A stretch of DNA of 64,000 nucleotides from DASUBN01 sp050261675 (GCA_050261675.1 JBLNDO010000030.1:32083-96082), one strand, 5' to 3'. Shown: positions 1 through 8,983, numbered from the stretch's first letter. Notes: generated by a model from the sequence alone, not told the origin. Numbers and translations: made by a program.

Positions 1-618
1 CAAGAGACCCTGGCCGGTGAGGGTTTCCGCCAGGTCCTCCTGGTCCTTGCCCGGCGCCGTCTCCTGGATCGCCAGCGCACGCTGGTAATCCTGGCTCGCC
101 GCGTCCATCTTGTTGAGGTTGTACTCCACCATGGCGAGGTCGCCGAGGGTGGCGGCCACCTCCGGGTCCGCCGGGCCCAGGAGCTTCTCCTGGGCAGCGA
201 GCACGGCGGTCAGGTCCTTCTCCGCATCTTCGAACCGTCCCTGGCTCGACTCGGCCCGGGCGATGAGCCGCTGACCCATGGCCGCTTCGGCGCTCCCGGC
301 ACCGTGGCGCTTCTGTTCGAGATTGAGCGCCAGGCGGAAATAGCTCTCCGCCTCGGGGTAGTTGCCCACGTCGAGCTCGGCCGCCGCCAGGTCGTTCAGG
401 GCTTCGGTCATCTCCGCCGAATCCGCCGGAAGGGTCTTCTGGGCCGCGGCATATTCGTCTTTCGCCGCCGCGAGAGCGGGCACGAACTGGGCCTTATCCT
501 CCAGGGCCTGGCGCTTGGCTTGCAGCGTCTTCCAGCCGGCCGGCGCGGGGGGCGCCGAGGCGCAGGCGGCGAGCGCGGCAAGAGCGAGCAGGACGGAAAC
601 CGGACGTGGGAGTTTCAT
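1..618 (-). CDS. TPR-containing lipoprotein, 3' end beyond window
   Basis: The reading frame is open from an ATG at 618 down to base 1, so only the first 206 residues are visible. The N-terminus is a lipoprotein signal with lipobox LAAC, followed by an Ala/Pro linker. From about residue 35 there are kinesin-light-chain-like TPR units, including an AESYFRLAL helix and an ALAIQE helix, closely resembling those of the CHAT protein just upstream. It starts 26 nt after that gene's stop and is almost certainly the next gene of the same operon. TPRs are protein-binding scaffolds; the anchored position suggests an envelope partner of the CHAT lipoprotein. Whether it also carries a C-terminal CHAT domain cannot be seen here. 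Confidence 0.85.
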   Translation of the reverse strand, partial: MKLPRPVSVLLALAALAACASAPPAPAGWKTLQAKRQALEDKAQFVPALAAAKDEYAAAQKTLPADSAEMTEALNDLAAAELDVGNYPEAESYFRLALNLEQKRHGAGSAEAAMGQRLIARAESSQGRFEDAEKDLTAVLAAQEKLLGPADPEVAATLGDLAMVEYNLNKMDAASQDYQRALAIQETAPGKDQEDLAETLTGQGLL

Positions 619-644
619 GGACCCCTCCACAAAGCATCAATTCA

Positions 645-3600
645 TCAACGCCCCACCATGACGAAGGCGCCCCAGTAATACGGCAGGTCCTGGCCGTAAC
701 GCGCCTTCACCACTTCCCGCTCCTTGAGTTCCGCCTGCCTCAAGGCCTCGTGCTTCTCCATGCCGCCCAGCCAGTTCGCGTAGAAGAGCTGCATCAGTTC
801 CCGGGTCTCCTGGTCCGGCACGGACCACATGCTCATGACCACCGCCTGGGCACCCGCTTCCTGCAGGGCGCGGTTGAGCCCGAACACGCCCTCGCCGTTC
901 CCGGCACTGGTGCCCAAGCCCGTGTCGCAGGCGGAGAGCACCACGAGTTCGGTGCCCTCGAGATCGAGCTGCGCCGCCTCGTAGGCGGTGAGCACGCCGC
1001 TGTCAGCTCCCGCCGGCGGCGGGTTGCCAGCGAGCGCGTTGTCGGCTCCAGCGAAGTATAGGCCGGAGCGCAGCATGGGGTCTTGCCTCACTCTCCGTTG
1101 GTCCGGCAGAAAGAACCCGTGGGTGGCGATGTGCAGGAGCCGCGGATGGTGCGCGGCTTGGATGGCTTCCTCCAGGCCCTGTTCACCTTGATATAAAGAC
1201 GCCTGCCATTGTTTACGCGTCAGCAAGCCGTCGATGTCGCTCACTTCCTGCGCCGCACCCGGCAAGGGACAGAGGATACCGGTGTCGGGCAGGGGACATT
1301 TGCCGCCGGCGGATAGATCCCGCGCCACCGGCAGCCCTGCGCCGCGGATGCCGGCGTAGCGTGTCTCCGCCGCGCCGGGAACGTTCAATTTGGCCACGGC
1401 GGCGAGATACCGATCCGGCTTGAGATCGAACGCCGGCCCGCCCAACAGCACCGCCGTATCCGAAGCGGTCGCCGGTGGGGCGCGCAGCACGTCGCGGGTG
1501 CTGGGCACGATGCGCAAATCATAGCGCTCCATCAGGAGCCTGCCCTGCTCGTCGGGGACGATGCCCAACGAAGCCTGGTTCAAGATGCCATCAGGGGACA
1601 GATAAACCCGGGTGGTGCCCTTCAGCGCGGGCTCCAGCGGTTTCCAGAACGCCTGGTAGAAGCTGGTCTTGGAAGTCGCGGCCGTAGTGCCAAACTTGCT
1701 CAGGCGGGCGGCGTAATCCGCTACGGGTCCCGACTCCAGGTCTTCGGCCTTGCCCACCACGATGAACTCGGGGGCATCCCGGGTCTCGTGCGTCAGCACC
1801 AATGCGACGTAATAGTCAGTCTTGGTGTGACCAGTTCCGTTGAGATAGTTGAAATGGGCGAACTCCACCGCGGCCTCGCCGGGTTTGAGTCCCTTCTGCA
1901 CATCGCGCCAACTGATCTTCTCCAGGGACTGCTCCCGTGTGAAGCTCTGGGAGCGCGCCAGCAGCTGCTGTTCGACCCCATCTGTCTCTGCCTGCAGCTG
2001 GCTCACCTGGGACTCCCATTGGGCGTGGTCGTCTCCCGGGTTGTTGAGCAGTTGCGCGAGCTTGGCCTTGAGGTCGCCCAACCGTCCCAGCAGGGAGACC
2101 GCCTCGGCATCGCCGCTCGCGGCGATCTTGGCCCGGAGCGCCGCGATGCTGTTGCCCACCAGGCCCTTCTGCCACAACAGGATGTCGTACATCTTGGCGG
2201 CAAGCGCAGGGTCTTCCGCGTGATAATCGAGACAGAAACTGAAATACGTTGGAAACGCGTCCTTGCTGCGCGCGAGAAGCTGCAGGCGGTCGCTCTCCTT
2301 CATGTATCGGTACTGGGCCAGGAAGAACGCGTGCATGATGTCGAAATAGTCGTCGAACAGCGGGCTAGCGCCCTTGCGGTCACCGGCATGGAAGCGTTCG
2401 ACCGCCCAGTCGAATTCAAGATCGGCGATGTTGGAATGGCGCGGTCCGTAGGTTTTCTTGAATATCGCCAGCGCGGCGGGGTAGCGCGCCTCCGCCTCGG
2501 AAAACTTGCTTTCCAAGTTGAGCAGGTTAGCAAGGTTCTGCGAATATTGGGCCGTCATCGCGTGTTCCGGTCCCAGGGTCTTCAGCGTGATGGCGTAAGC
2601 CTTCCTGTACAGCGCTTCCGCATCGGCGTACTTGTGTTCCCCTTCGTAGGCTTCCGCCAGGTTGTTGTACCAGGTGGCGAGCGCAGGATCGTCCGGACTC
2701 AAGGTCTTCTCGCCGATGGCGATCACCTGCGTGAAATAGGGCACAGACTCTGAGTACTTCTCTTCTTCGGTGTACAACTCGCCGATGTTATTCAGCACGG
2801 TGAGCACGTAGGTGTGGTCCGGTGGCAGGAGCTTCTGGAATATGGCCAAGGCCTGCTGCAACAGCGCTTCAGCCTGCTCATTCTGGCCGAGGAGCCGGTA
2901 TAGCTGGGCGTAGTTGTTGTAATCGAAAGCCATGTTGATGCGATCGTGGGTCCAGCTGTGGCTGTCGATGTCTATGGCGCGCTTGAAGTTAGCCTCCGCT
3001 TGCTGGTACTCCCCGGTGTTGTCCTGCATCTGGGCAAGATTCCCCGTGATGCTTCCGAGATTGACGTTGTCCGCGCCCAGGGCACGGGTGTAGGTGGCGA
3101 TGGAGCGGTTGTAATAATCCTCGGCCTGCGGGTAATGGCCTTCGTCGTCGTAGGTGCGGGCGATGTCGTTCTGCGCGTTCGCCACGTTCTGATGGTCAGG
3201 GCCGAAGAGCTGGGTATACATGTCCAGGCAGCGCCGGAACTTGGGCTCCGCGTCCGGGAAGTGACTGCGGTCCAGGTCCACGTTACCCGAGAGGTCGAGG
3301 GCCTCCGCCAGCTCCGGCCGGTCCCCGGCGCCGGATACGTCCATGATCGCGAGGGAGCGCTGCGCCGTCTTCTCCGCGCCGTCATCATCGCCGCTCATGA
3401 TGGAGAGATACGCGGATTGGTTCAGCGTGAAGGCCAGGTCCCGCTTCCCGGGCCCGGGGTGCTGCTCGCGTATGGCGAGCGCCCGGTCGAGGATTTGCCG
3501 GGCGGTATCGTTGTCGTTGTAGTCCGCCAAGGCACGCCCGTAATCCGTGAGCGTGAGACCCAGGGCCGGATCGTCCTTGGGCAAAAGTCTTTCCTGGATC

Positions 3601-4016
3601 GCGAGCGCCGCCTTGTATCCCTCGAGCGCGGCAGGCAGGTCTCCCGTCAGGTGGATGTTCCGCGCCAGCCCCTCCTGCACCTCGGCGGCTTGCGGGCTTT
3701 CCGCACCGAACTTCGCCTTGCGGATGTCCAGGGCCCGCCGGTAGTGCGCGGCGGCGTCCGTGTATGCGCCGGTCTCGCGTTCCACATAGGCGAGATCCAT
3801 GAGCGCCGTTGAGAGCTCAGGAGAATCCGCGGGCAGGGTTTTTTCGGCGGCGGCCAATTCCTGCTGTGCGGATTTCAGCGCATCGCGGAAGCGGGCGGCC
3901 TCCACGCTCTTTGCCGTCTCGGCCTGGTAGGCATGCCAGTCGTCCGCGGGTTTGGGTGCGTTCGCAGCACAAGCGGCGACGATAACCACGCCGGCGACGG
4001 CGGAAAGGCGCTTCAT
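645..4016 (-). CDS. TPR-CHAT domain lipoprotein (caspase-like peptidase fold)
   Basis: This is a 1123-residue protein. It starts with a lipoprotein signal (lipobox VAAC, Cys16) and then has a long array of about 42-residue TPR units, roughly residues 55-560, with repeated ALAIQE/ALAIRE helices. A helical linker of about 130 residues leads to a C-terminal CHAT domain (about 760-1123). The CHAT catalytic pair is visible: His966 in HIATHGFF and Cys1030 in LSACDTGLG, followed by the typical GEGVFGLNRAL and MWSVPD blocks. CHAT domains belong to the caspase/separase clan and some are proven proteases; substrates here are unknown. The lipobox places it outside the cytoplasm, which is unusual for characterised CHAT proteases. 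It lies 17 nt after the DUF928-like gene in the cyclase operon. Confidence 0.92.
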   Translation of the reverse strand: MKRLSAVAGVVIVAACAANAPKPADDWHAYQAETAKSVEAARFRDALKSAQQELAAAEKTLPADSPELSTALMDLAYVERETGAYTDAAAHYRRALDIRKAKFGAESPQAAEVQEGLARNIHLTGDLPAALEGYKAALAIQERLLPKDDPALGLTLTDYGRALADYNDNDTARQILDRALAIREQHPGPGKRDLAFTLNQSAYLSIMSGDDDGAEKTAQRSLAIMDVSGAGDRPELAEALDLSGNVDLDRSHFPDAEPKFRRCLDMYTQLFGPDHQNVANAQNDIARTYDDEGHYPQAEDYYNRSIATYTRALGADNVNLGSITGNLAQMQDNTGEYQQAEANFKRAIDIDSHSWTHDRINMAFDYNNYAQLYRLLGQNEQAEALLQQALAIFQKLLPPDHTYVLTVLNNIGELYTEEEKYSESVPYFTQVIAIGEKTLSPDDPALATWYNNLAEAYEGEHKYADAEALYRKAYAITLKTLGPEHAMTAQYSQNLANLLNLESKFSEAEARYPAALAIFKKTYGPRHSNIADLEFDWAVERFHAGDRKGASPLFDDYFDIMHAFFLAQYRYMKESDRLQLLARSKDAFPTYFSFCLDYHAEDPALAAKMYDILLWQKGLVGNSIAALRAKIAASGDAEAVSLLGRLGDLKAKLAQLLNNPGDDHAQWESQVSQLQAETDGVEQQLLARSQSFTREQSLEKISWRDVQKGLKPGEAAVEFAHFNYLNGTGHTKTDYYVALVLTHETRDAPEFIVVGKAEDLESGPVADYAARLSKFGTTAATSKTSFYQAFWKPLEPALKGTTRVYLSPDGILNQASLGIVPDEQGRLLMERYDLRIVPSTRDVLRAPPATASDTAVLLGGPAFDLKPDRYLAAVAKLNVPGAAETRYAGIRGAGLPVARDLSAGGKCPLPDTGILCPLPGAAQEVSDIDGLLTRKQWQASLYQGEQGLEEAIQAAHHPRLLHIATHGFFLPDQRRVRQDPMLRSGLYFAGADNALAGNPPPAGADSGVLTAYEAAQLDLEGTELVVLSACDTGLGTSAGNGEGVFGLNRALQEAGAQAVVMSMWSVPDQETRELMQLFYANWLGGMEKHEALRQAELKEREVVKARYGQDLPYYWGAFVMVGR

Positions 4017-4033
4017 AACAAGCTACGCTGCGC

Positions 4034-4819
4034 TCAGGGCGAGGGGCTGGCGCGCAGGTGCTCCGCCTGGGCGAAGTCGGCGTCCGCGTCGCCTTGCGTC
4101 ACGGGAAGCTGCGCGAACAGCGTGCCGCGGCCCTCGTAAAGCTCGGCACGCGCGGGGTACTTCTGCATCAGGCGGGTGTAGGCGCTCACGGCATCGTACC
4201 AGAGGCGCGCGTCGGTGTAGATGCGCGCCTTGGCGAGGTCGGCAGCGTAGGCGTCCGTATCCTTTACGGCGGCGAGCTTGTCCGCCACGGCCTTGCGCGG
4301 ATCGCCCGCCACCACTTCGAAGCCCACCGGCGCAGACTGCTGGTTGCCGGACATGCTGGGTGGCGTCTCCACCGTCCAGAAATAGGTCTTGCCGGGCTCG
4401 AGCTTGGGCGCAGTCTCAGGATAATGGAAACGGTAACCCTTCACCTCGGTGTGAAACAGGGATTTCTGGTTGTCGTCCCACAGGGTGAAGACGTAGCTCC
4501 CGCCGCCGCCAGCGTCGCTCCAATAGAATTCCGGCAGGTTGTCGTAGAGCTTGCCCAGGTGCGGCGCGAGGGCGACCGGCGCCGCGCCCTCGCCGCGGGA
4601 CGCACCGGCGGCCATGGCCTGCTTCTTGAGGGCATCCTTGTCCACAAGGTCGAAACCCGAGAGCACCGTCACCACGCGCGGCCGCTTGGCGGCGGCGGGT
4701 TTGACGGAGGTGCCGGCCGAGGCCGCCTTCGCCGCCGTGGAGGCGGCGGGCGCCGCGCGCAAGCCGGAGGCGGCACAAAGACCCAGAATCGCGGACAGGA
4801 TCACGAGACGACGCAACAT
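4034..4819 (-). CDS. exported DUF928-like protein
   Basis: The protein is about 261 residues and begins with a clear Sec signal peptide (MLRRLVILSAILGLCAASG). I prefer this ATG, which follows a GGGGAGGG ribosome site, over an in-frame ATG at 4846 that overlaps the cyclase stop as ATGA but would spoil the signal peptide. An Ala/Lys-rich linker precedes a beta-rich middle part (PEFYWSD, KTYFWTVET) and a helical end (ARIYTDARLWYDAVSAYTRL). This order resembles DUF928 proteins, which in cyanobacteria often accompany CHAT and CHASE2 genes; the family call is by pattern only. The role is unknown; as a secreted member of the operon it may link the periplasmic CHASE2 sensor with the CHAT lipoproteins. 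Confidence 0.75.
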   Translation of the reverse strand: MLRRLVILSAILGLCAASGLRAAPAASTAAKAASAGTSVKPAAAKRPRVVTVLSGFDLVDKDALKKQAMAAGASRGEGAAPVALAPHLGKLYDNLPEFYWSDAGGGGSYVFTLWDDNQKSLFHTEVKGYRFHYPETAPKLEPGKTYFWTVETPPSMSGNQQSAPVGFEVVAGDPRKAVADKLAAVKDTDAYAADLAKARIYTDARLWYDAVSAYTRLMQKYPARAELYEGRGTLFAQLPVTQGDADADFAQAEHLRASPSP

Positions 4820-4842
4820 CGACTTACCCTCCCCTTCAGAAA

Positions 4843-6723
4843 TCATTCGTGGGAATCGCTCCCCACCACAGTATAGACCCGGATCTTGCCCTCGAAACCA
4901 CGCACGGCCGCCTCACCGAGGTCACGCGTCCGGAAGCGCCCACGCACCAGGGCTTCGGTGTCCGCGGTGAGTATGACGGGCACGTGAAATTCCTTGGTGA
5001 GGCTCTCCAGGCGCGAGGCCAGGTTCACGGCGGCGCCGATCACGGAGTATTCGAGGCGCGTGCGTGAGCCCACGTTACCGGCAGTCACCCGGCCGCTGTG
5101 GATGCCGATGCCGATCTTAATTTCCGGGAAGCGCGCATCGCCCCGGTGCTTGCGGTTCCACTCTTCCACCCGCTCCAGCATGCGCAACGCAGTATCCAGC
5201 GCATGGGTGGCATCTTCGGCCTGGCTCGCGCTCAGCGGCACGCCGAACAGCACCATGATGCCGTCGCCGATAAACTTGTTGAGAAAGCCGTGCTGCTCCT
5301 CGATGACGGCGCTCATCTCCGTGAGGTAGTCGTTGAGCCAGAACAGCACCTCGCCCGGCGGCTTGCCGGCCGTGATGGCGGTGAAATTGCGGATATCGGT
5401 GAACATCACCGTCGCCTCGCGCTCCTCGCCGGCGAGCGTGATCTCCCCGCGACGCTTCCAGATCTCGGCCGCGGCCTCCGGCGAGACGTAGCGGGAGAAC
5501 AGGCCCATGAGTTCGCCGCGCTCCCGCTCGGCACGGCCCTTGAGCCAGCGTTCCTCCGCGAAGCGGAAGCCGAAGCCCGCAGGCAGGCTCAAGACGAACG
5601 CGAGCTCCGCCAGCACGAAGGGCTGCCAGATGCGGCCGAAGGCATACAGGCCCCAGGCGATGGCGAAGGCCGTGAGCATGAGCAGCAACACGCCCGGCAG
5701 GCTCCAACGCGGCGGCGCCAGCACGATGAGCAACAAGGCCAGGGCGAGATAGATTCCCGCGATCACCAACGCCTCGGCCAGCGGCATCACCTGGATGGCG
5801 GAGCCGTCCAGCAGGGTCTGGATGGCCGCCGCCTGCACCAGTGTTCCGGGCATCTGATGCCGCTCTCCTTCTGCATCGCGGAAGCGGAACTGGGGCGTGA
5901 AATGCAGGTCGTTGCCGGCGGTGCTGCTCTGGCCGAGGAGCACGATCTTGTCTGCGAACGACGCGCCCGGCACGCGGCCGGCGAGCACCTCGCCGGCGGG
6001 TATGACCTCTGGCCGGGAGGCGGGCCAGTTGATGAGCGCGGTGCGCAGGGGGCCGCCGTCGAAGACGGTGCGTGCCTTGCCGATGCATACCGCGTCTGCG
6101 CCGCAGGGCGTGGGCGGCGCCCGCAGGCGGTTCGCCGCCACCGCCACCGGGAATGGCAGCGCGGGGTAGCCCTTGGGCGGCAAGAGGAACAGGCGGCGCA
6201 CGAAGCCGTCGTCGTCCACCGGCATGTTGATGAAGCCGGCGGCGAAGGCACTGCCTTCCTTGCAGTTGGATGGATTCGCCGGATCCAGGACGCAATAGTC
6301 CGGTAGAGGCTCGTTCACCGGCATGTTGTCGGTGCCGAGCTGGGTCGTGACGATGACGTTGCCGGCCGCCGCCATGGCGGCGGCGAGGCGCTTGTCCTCT
6401 TCCGGCGCGCGCCGCTCGGAGAGCAGGAGGTCGAAGCCGATCAGGTCCGGGCGGCCGGCCGCCACCTTCTCCACTACCTCCGCCACCACGCCGCGGGGGA
6501 CGGGAAAGGCACGCAGCTGTTGGAGCAGCGCGTTGTCGAAGTCCACCACCACGATGTCCGCGCGCGGGGCGGCGCGGGACCCGGTGTGTACCAACAGGTC
6601 ATAGCCGGAGGCTTCCAGGTCCCGGACGGCGGCGCTGCCGGAAAGCAGCGCGAGCAGGCCCGAGAGCAGCGGCACGGCCGCCGCCACGAACAGATACTTG
6701 AGGGAGCCCTGCTTGAGCTTCAC
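4843..6723 (-). CDS. CHASE2-domain class III adenylate/guanylate cyclase
   Basis: The 626-residue protein has an N-terminal membrane segment (about 10-30), a periplasmic CHASE2 sensor domain (about 35-310, with DIVVVDFDN and DLIGFDLLLSE), three close membrane helices (about 318-395) and a cytoplasmic class III cyclase domain (about 435-600). The metal-binding aspartates are present in FTDIRNF and FIGDGIM, the purine-site Lys in NKFIGD, and the Asn and Arg of VNLASRLE. Lys with Ser in YSVIG suggests ATP rather than GTP, so the product is probably cAMP. It is the first gene of the minus-strand operon leading into the DUF928-like and CHAT genes. It probably senses an envelope signal through CHASE2. 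Confidence 0.92.
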   Translation of the reverse strand: MKLKQGSLKYLFVAAAVPLLSGLLALLSGSAAVRDLEASGYDLLVHTGSRAAPRADIVVVDFDNALLQQLRAFPVPRGVVAEVVEKVAAGRPDLIGFDLLLSERRAPEEDKRLAAAMAAAGNVIVTTQLGTDNMPVNEPLPDYCVLDPANPSNCKEGSAFAAGFINMPVDDDGFVRRLFLLPPKGYPALPFPVAVAANRLRAPPTPCGADAVCIGKARTVFDGGPLRTALINWPASRPEVIPAGEVLAGRVPGASFADKIVLLGQSSTAGNDLHFTPQFRFRDAEGERHQMPGTLVQAAAIQTLLDGSAIQVMPLAEALVIAGIYLALALLLIVLAPPRWSLPGVLLLMLTAFAIAWGLYAFGRIWQPFVLAELAFVLSLPAGFGFRFAEERWLKGRAERERGELMGLFSRYVSPEAAAEIWKRRGEITLAGEEREATVMFTDIRNFTAITAGKPPGEVLFWLNDYLTEMSAVIEEQHGFLNKFIGDGIMVLFGVPLSASQAEDATHALDTALRMLERVEEWNRKHRGDARFPEIKIGIGIHSGRVTAGNVGSRTRLEYSVIGAAVNLASRLESLTKEFHVPVILTADTEALVRGRFRTRDLGEAAVRGFEGKIRVYTVVGSDSHE

Positions 6724-6770
6724 GCCGGTACCCCATGCCGGGACGCGGCCCCATTATGCCGGGGACCGGA

Positions 6771-6797
6771 CGCCTATATATAGGTATCTATATATGT
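6771..6797. promoter_or_regulatory. AT-rich palindromic block upstream of the cyclase operon
   Basis: In otherwise GC-rich DNA, a perfect 12-bp palindrome CCTATATATAGG (6773-6784) is followed directly by TATCTATATATGTATG. It lies about 50 bp before the cyclase start and just after the stop of the beta-propeller gene, both minus strand. A CATAAT sequence (minus strand, 6753-6758) could be a -10 element. Promoter or operator function is inferred from position only. Confidence 0.35.
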
Positions 6798-6802
6798 ATG
6801 CG

Positions 6803-7840
6803 TTACTGGCGGTGCATCACCAATACCGCGAAGGTGCCGGGGAGCACGTCGCGCTTGGGCCGGGCCGCCTGGCCCGTGGCGCCCGCCGGGGCGGGGGTCA
6901 CGTGCACCTCGGCGGTGAGCAGATAGACGTCGTGGTTGTCCGGGTTGAGCGTCATGGTGCGGGCGAACTTCTGGGTGGCGGCGTTCTCCACCACCGAATA
7001 CTTGTCCGGCGCGTCCTCGTGGATCACGGTGAGGGTGCCGTCGCCGCCGTTGGAGCTGAACGCGTACCCGGTGCCGGGATCGAAGCCAGCGCCGTCCACG
7101 CCCTCCCCGATGGGCAGCGTGGCGACCACTTTGCCCGTCTCCGCGTCGCTCACCGCCATGAGCTTGTTGTGGCAGCCCGAGAAGACGCGGTGGTGGTTGG
7201 CGTCGAGCCCGATGCCGGAGGGTCCGTCACAGGGGGCGATGGACCAGGTCTTGATGACCTTGGCGCTGCGGGCGTCGATGAGGCTGACCTCGCTCTTGTC
7301 CTCGATGTTGACGTACACGCGGCCTTCTCCGTCCGCCACCGCGAACTCGGGGTTGCCGTCGAAGGGGATGGTGGCCGTCACCTTGTCGTTCGTCGCGTCG
7401 ATGACCGTCGCGTCGTTGCTGTGGCCGTCGAAAGCGAACACGCGCTTGGTGGCGGGTTCGTAGACGATGGCGTCCGGATTCTGGCCCGAAACGTTGATCC
7501 TGGTGAGGGACTTCAGGGTCTTGAGGTCGAACACCGTGACGGTGTTGTCCTTGCCGTTGCTGGTATAGCCCTTGCCGAGCTCGGGGGCCAGGGCGATGTC
7601 GTGCACGCCGGCGGTGTCGGGGATCTCGCCCAGGAGTGCGCCCTTCTCCACGTCCATCACCATCACCCGGGTGGCGCGGGAGATGAACAGGCGCTTGCCG
7701 GCGGGATCATAGGTGAGCGCATCCCAGCCGCCGTCGCCGCCCAGCACGAACTTGTGGGCGAGCTGGTAGTGGGGGGCGGGATCGGCGGATACGATGGAAG
7801 AAGAGCAGAGAAAAAGACAGGCGACCAGAGCGATGCGCAT
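6803..7840 (-). CDS. exported YncE-like YVTN beta-propeller protein
   Basis: The 345-residue product has a Sec signal peptide (about 1-19, cleavage after VSA) and then repeated blade motifs such as GKRLFISRATRVMVMDV, KGYTSNGKDNTVTVFDL and NHHRVFSGCHNKLMAVSD. These are YVTN-type propeller repeats, about seven blades, as in YncE and other periplasmic quinoprotein-like propellers. No catalytic residues can be assigned. It probably acts in the periplasm in binding or surface interactions. It starts 71 nt from the divergent pirin gene and its stop lies about 80 nt before the cyclase operon, which runs the same way but seems separate. Confidence 0.85.
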   Translation of the reverse strand: MRIALVACLFLCSSSIVSADPAPHYQLAHKFVLGGDGGWDALTYDPAGKRLFISRATRVMVMDVEKGALLGEIPDTAGVHDIALAPELGKGYTSNGKDNTVTVFDLKTLKSLTRINVSGQNPDAIVYEPATKRVFAFDGHSNDATVIDATNDKVTATIPFDGNPEFAVADGEGRVYVNIEDKSEVSLIDARSAKVIKTWSIAPCDGPSGIGLDANHHRVFSGCHNKLMAVSDAETGKVVATLPIGEGVDGAGFDPGTGYAFSSNGGDGTLTVIHEDAPDKYSVVENAATQKFARTMTLNPDNHDVYLLTAEVHVTPAPAGATGQAARPKRDVLPGTFAVLVMHRQ

Positions 7841-7876
7841 GGGAGCCTCTTAATGCAGAGGTGAATTCAAAGCCTA

Positions 7877-7886
7877 GGACTATACT
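7877..7886 (+). promoter_or_regulatory. possible -10 element for the pirin gene
   Basis: GGACTATACT contains TATACT (7881-7886), five of six matches to the -10 consensus, 25 nt before the pirin ATG. I see no convincing -35. The same 10-mer occurs at 19343 before another gene, which adds a little weight. Confidence 0.35.
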
Positions 7887-7911
7887 GCACCGTGGACATC
7901 GCAAGTACGAC

Positions 7912-8826
7912 ATGAACCAAGCTACTTCCACCTCCGTCTTCGAGACCCTGCCCGACCACAGCGCCAATATCGGCGGTGGCATGGACGTGCGGCGCGCCCT
8001 GCCCCATCGGCTGAAAAGGCGTGTGGGAGCCTGGTGTTTCCTGGACCATTACGGCCCCGTGACCCTCGGGTCAGACGATGTCGGCATGCGCATCGGCCCC
8101 CACCCGCACATGGGCCTGCAGACCGTGAGCTGGCTGTTCGAGGGCGAGGTGCTGCACCGGGACAGCCTGGGCTCCGTGCAATCCATCCGCCCCGGCCAGC
8201 TCAACCTCATGACCGCGGGCCGGGGAATCTCCCATTCCGAGGAAACGCCCGCGGCTCATCCGCCCGGCATCCACGGTCTGCAGTTCTGGATCGCGTTGCC
8301 GGAAATCCGCCGCCACGGCGAGGCGGCCTTCGACCATCACCCCAGGCTGCCCGCGGTCTCGCGGGAGGGCTACGAGGCCACGCTCATCGTGGGCGAAGGC
8401 CTCAAGGAGCGCTCCCCGGCGAGGGTCTACACGCCGCTCGTGGGCCTCGATCTCCGGTTCACCGACACGGGCGAGCGAAAAATCCCGCTCGATCCGCGAT
8501 TCGAGCACGCCCTAATCATCATCGAAGGTGAACTCGCCCACGGCGAAAATACCCTGGTCCCCGGGAACCTCTATTACTTCGGCCGCGGCCGCGAGGCAGT
8601 CGCACTCGGCAACCACGCCCCCGCCCGGGCATTCCTGCTGGGAGGCGAACCCCTGGAGGAGGATGTGCTCCTGTGGTGGAACTTCGTGGGGAGAAGCAAC
8701 GAGGAGATGCGGGAAGCCCGCGCCGAATGGAAAACACGGGCTGCGCGTTTCGGCGAGGTGAAAGGCTACGACGGGGCGAGGCTTACGGCCCCGGAATTCA
8801 GCGGCCGTCTCAAGACGTCTCCCTAA
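7912..8826 (+). CDS. pirin family protein
   Basis: The 304-residue product has the bicupin layout of pirins. The N-terminal cupin carries the metal-binding signature GPHPHMGLQTVSWLFEGEV (two His), later HSEETP; the C-terminal cupin is less conserved. Members bind Fe(II) or other metals, and some are quercetin 2,3-dioxygenases or redox-linked cofactors; the exact activity here is not predictable. I start it at the ATG at 7912 because the residues before it in the open frame do not look like protein and the promoter-like TATACT lies just upstream. It is monocistronic and divergent from the beta-propeller gene. Confidence 0.88.
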   Translation: MNQATSTSVFETLPDHSANIGGGMDVRRALPHRLKRRVGAWCFLDHYGPVTLGSDDVGMRIGPHPHMGLQTVSWLFEGEVLHRDSLGSVQSIRPGQLNLMTAGRGISHSEETPAAHPPGIHGLQFWIALPEIRRHGEAAFDHHPRLPAVSREGYEATLIVGEGLKERSPARVYTPLVGLDLRFTDTGERKIPLDPRFEHALIIIEGELAHGENTLVPGNLYYFGRGREAVALGNHAPARAFLLGGEPLEEDVLLWWNFVGRSNEEMREARAEWKTRAARFGEVKGYDGARLTAPEFSGRLKTSP

Positions 8827-8833
8827 GCCCTTG

Positions 8834-8902
8834 GCCCGGCTCCAGTCCGGGCACCCGGGCCCGGGGCACTGGTATAGCCTAAAACCGGGTTTATGCCCGG
8901 TT
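8834..8902. repeat. hairpin cluster after the pirin gene
   Basis: Three inverted repeats follow the pirin stop: GCCCGG/CCGGGC (8834-8852), the palindrome CCCGGGCCCGGG (8854-8865) and AACCGGG-TTTATG-CCCGGTT (8883-8902). No T-run follows, so a standard intrinsic terminator is not supported, though they may still slow or protect transcript ends. Confidence 0.5.
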
Positions 8903-8983
8903 CTGGATATTCGTCTTCCAAGGGCATATATTTTCGTGGCTTGGGATTTATATCGAATAAATGACTGATTTTGGGGGTTTCCG

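Noticed and set aside
1788..3812. Two long plus-strand frames inside the CHAT gene
   Set aside because: They are mirror readings of the TPR region, with periodic Leu/Val/Gln patterns and no homology.
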